Shown here piece by piece: positions 4,854 through 5,188 of a stretch of 5,188 bases of DNA. Under the pieces are notes generated by a model. That model made no database searches, was not told the origin of the DNA, and saw only the letters and a program-made list of their open reading frames with translations. The DNA comes from Euryarchaeota archaeon UBA59. GTDB lineage: Archaea; Thermoplasmatota; Poseidoniia; Poseidoniales; Thalassarchaeaceae. The stretch spans positions 4,004 through 9,191 of the forward strand of contig DAVI01000059.1 in assembly GCA_002505495.1 (NCBI GenBank). The letters run 5' to 3'. The translations under genes and the position numbers were made by a program. How positions within the stretch are numbered: position 1 is the first letter of the stretch; every line of letters starts with the position of its first letter.

Positions 4854-5188
4854 ATGGGAGAGGTCCCTAGCAGCCATCCTCGCTATCACTCCCTGATGGG
4901 ACGCAGGTTACTGACCGAAGCAGCAGCAGATGGTCTACTCGCTGATTCTGCCCTAATCGCTCACGGGCGCGGAGAGGCTTTCGATTACCTCCTCGGCGAG
5001 CAGACCTGTCCGGCCGCCCGGCTGGCAATCACTGAGGCAGCAGCCCGTCTGCTAGACGCGTCTGCCCCGATTATCTCGCTTAATGGAAATGCGGTCGCAC
5101 TCGCCGCCGACGACATGATTCGCTGTGCGGCCGCAGTCCACTGCCCGATTGAGGTCAACATCTACTATCGCACACCCGAGAGAATGGA
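4854..5188 (+). CDS. 4-phosphopantoate--beta-alanine ligase (phosphopantothenate synthetase), 3' truncated by window end
   Basis: First 111 codons of the archaea-specific phosphopantothenate synthetase (DUF137 family). It joins 4-phosphopantoate and beta-alanine with ATP to give 4'-phosphopantothenate, AMP and pyrophosphate. With pantoate kinase it replaces the bacterial PanC/PanK route to coenzyme A. Family blocks visible are VPSSHPRYHSL (4-14), LIAHGRGEAFDYLLGE (34-49), PIISLNGNAVAL (72-83) and PIEVNIYYRTPERM (98-111). The full protein is normally about 250-270 residues, so more than half is beyond the window. The frame is open to the last base, with no disruption. The start at 4854 is required because the conserved SHPRY block begins at residue 7; the later in-frame ATG at residue 15 would remove it. 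It lies twelve bases after nadC in an apparent cofactor operon. Confidence 0.93.
   Translation, partial: MGEVPSSHPRYHSLMGRRLLTEAAADGLLADSALIAHGRGEAFDYLLGEQTCPAARLAITEAAARLLDASAPIISLNGNAVALAADDMIRCAAAVHCPIEVNIYYRTPERM

Noticed and set aside
4326..4889. 187-codon minus-strand open frame opposite nadC and the start of the ligase gene
   Set aside because: It overlaps strongly supported plus-strand genes, shows no recognisable motif, and reads as a shadow of codon usage on the other strand.

Overview
The window is gene-dense DNA, moderately GC-rich, most likely from an uncultivated archaeon. The archaeal evidence is a stand-alone KEOPS subunit Pcc1 and a 4-phosphopantoate--beta-alanine ligase of the archaea-specific type. 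My inference is a planktonic euryarchaeon of the Marine Group II / Poseidoniales kind, based on the short acidic proteins, the compact layout and the mixture of archaeal and bacterial/eukaryote-like genes. The sequence alone cannot prove that lineage. I see no rRNA, tRNA, CRISPR array, insertion sequence or phage gene.

Layout. (1) Positions 8-~1273, minus strand: truD, tRNA pseudouridine-13 synthase. Its 5' end is unresolved because the open frame runs back into a clearly real divergent gene. (2) 1352-1735, plus: a small cysteine-rich DUF2237 protein. (3) 1816-2553, plus: a thioredoxin-fold/GST-like protein resembling membrane-associated prostaglandin E synthase 2. (4) 2554-3468, minus: a membrane protein with a large extracytoplasmic beta-sandwich-like domain. 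Its stop codon directly abuts the stop of gene 3. (5) 3564-3818, plus: pcc1. (6) 3828-4841, plus: a QPRTase-family enzyme (nadC). (7) 4854-window end, plus, truncated: phosphopantothenate synthetase (4-phosphopantoate--beta-alanine ligase).

How the genes fit together. Genes 5-7 are separated by only 9 and 12 bases and look like one transcription unit joining tRNA t6A modification (KEOPS) with NAD and coenzyme A synthesis. TruD is another tRNA-modification enzyme but is on the opposite strand and not in that unit. Genes 2 and 3 form a same-strand pair of cysteine-containing, possibly thiol-redox-related proteins. Shine-Dalgarno-like GGAGG/GGAG/GAGG motifs precede most starts, so leadered translation is probably common here.

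This is mostly an ordinary housekeeping region. The points most worth a second look are the truD/DUF2237 5' conflict with a possible one-base indel in a G5 tract, the eukaryote-like mPGES-2 homologue in an archaeon, the zero-gap convergent stop codons, and the altered active-site motifs of the NadC-like enzyme. I found no convincing evidence of an undescribed multi-gene system.
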